Source: Cloeon dipterum
Lineage: Eukaryota > Arthropoda > Insecta > Ephemeroptera > Baetidae
Assembly: GCF_949628265.1 (NCBI RefSeq)
Contig: NC_088790.1
Span: forward strand, 22,324,545-22,388,544
Direction of reading: 5' to 3'
Length of the DNA stretch: 64,000 bases
A program made the position numbers and the translations under genes. Below are positions 63,347 to 64,000 of this stretch, piece by piece. The notes under the pieces are model-generated. The model saw only the letters and a list, made by a program, of their open reading frames with translations, was not told the origin of the DNA and made no database searches. Position 1 is the stretch's first letter; each line of letters starts with the position of its first letter.

Positions 63347-64000
63347 GATTGCTCCGCTCTCTTAAAAATATATCAAAGACGGAATAATTTTCTACAATGA
63401 TTTTGAAATATTATTAAAAACAAATTAGATAAGAAGAGAAATGAAACAAACCTTTACATACGACCAAAAACAATTTTTGAATCACAGGATTTTTACGGTA
63501 ATTACAGCTTTTCTGCTGGTACACATTTCATGAAGTTTGTGTTTTTATAATCTCTTCTCTAGTTAACTGAAATATAATATCACTTCAAATTAAAAATATT
63601 TCTCTTCATCAAAATAAGTTGTTTTCATTTAGAAATTGCAGAGGTGGTGATCAAAATTTGGCTGGAATCGGTTTTTTTCCGCAGCTATTGTTAGCCTGTG
63701 TCAAAAATCGCCTGCTGCCTGCTCAGCCCAGCTCATTGTCAGCCTCAGCCTGCTGCTTTGACTTTTGACTTTGGTTTGTTTATCTGCAACAGCTGGTTTT
63801 GTTTGGTCGATCACGTGGTTGGCTGGCGGGAACACAGATACGTCAGAGATACCGTGCCAGGTGCCACTGCGTCTCGTGTCTCCTTGGCTTCAAAAACTTT
63901 GTTTGGACGTTTTCGATGTTTTTGTGGCCTTCGGATCAGTACTGCCTACTTTTTGACTCGACCCTTTGATCACAGCAGTGCCGAGAGTAATTCTCCTAAG
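63347..64000. other. VPS33B upstream region to window end
   Basis: No coding exon was recognised. AT-rich sequence next to the VPS33B start gives way at about 63650 to a GC-balanced stretch with several CAGC/CTGC repeats and an E-box, TCACGTGG, at 63811-63818. This may hold the 5' end of a gene to the right. The short open frame at 63765-63956 is not convincing. Confidence 0.35.

Noticed and set aside
63765-63956. 63-codon open frame near the right edge
   Set aside because: No domain, no clear start context and no splice signals; insufficient evidence at a window edge.

Overview
This window is a compact arthropod nuclear genome segment, most likely from an insect. It carries many spliced protein genes with short GT-AG introns (often 50-70 bp). 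The gene set is typical of insects: two CHK/EcKinase-like kinases, an alpha-arrestin-like protein, a venom-type hyaluronidase, and DUOX with its maturation factor. I cannot name the species. I saw no tRNA, rRNA, CRISPR array or retrovirus-like element.

Layout, left to right. 1-8.6 kb: the 3' five exons of an arrestin-domain gene (+); its first exon(s) were not found. 9.7-11.1 kb: a complete SETD9-like methyltransferase (+), convergent with a small predicted secreted protein (-). 13.8-23.5 kb: two EcKinase-like paralogues (+) flanking an orphan repeat-rich protein. The first kinase has an intron carrying a hAT-type MITE with a perfect 8-bp target duplication; the second is intronless. An array of inverted-repeat units lies between them. 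24.9-25.7 kb: mitochondrial co-chaperone HSCB (+). 27.0-29.7 kb: a nine-finger C2H2 protein (+). 30.0-33.5 kb: hyaluronidase (-). 33.5-41.9 kb: about 8 kb without a recognisable gene. 43.2-44.6 kb: an orphan 200-residue membrane protein (+). 47.0-48.7 kb: DUOXA, and 49.65-57.35 kb: DUOX, same strand and 0.96 kb apart. 57.6-58.1 kb: SDHAF4 (-). 58.6-60.8 kb: PSMC3/Rpt5 (+). 60.9-63.3 kb: VPS33B (-).

Functionally, the clearest unit is the DUOXA-DUOX pair: a dual oxidase that makes hydrogen peroxide at a membrane surface, next to the factor that matures and delivers it. Each has its own TATA-like promoter. A dense group of GATA-type sites lies upstream of the pair. The DUOX protein is complete (about 1,630 residues with every junction in frame) but looks divergent from the Drosophila Duox I know. 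The other conserved genes (SETD9, HSCB, SDHAF4, PSMC3, VPS33B) are housekeeping genes with no evident functional link.

Best candidates for something undescribed: the tandem divergent DUOXA-DUOX module, the orphan proteins at 18.7-21.2 kb, 43.2-44.6 kb and 11.3-11.7 kb, the inverted-repeat array at 17.9-18.35 kb, and a dispersed repeat family at 32.9 and 45.8 kb.
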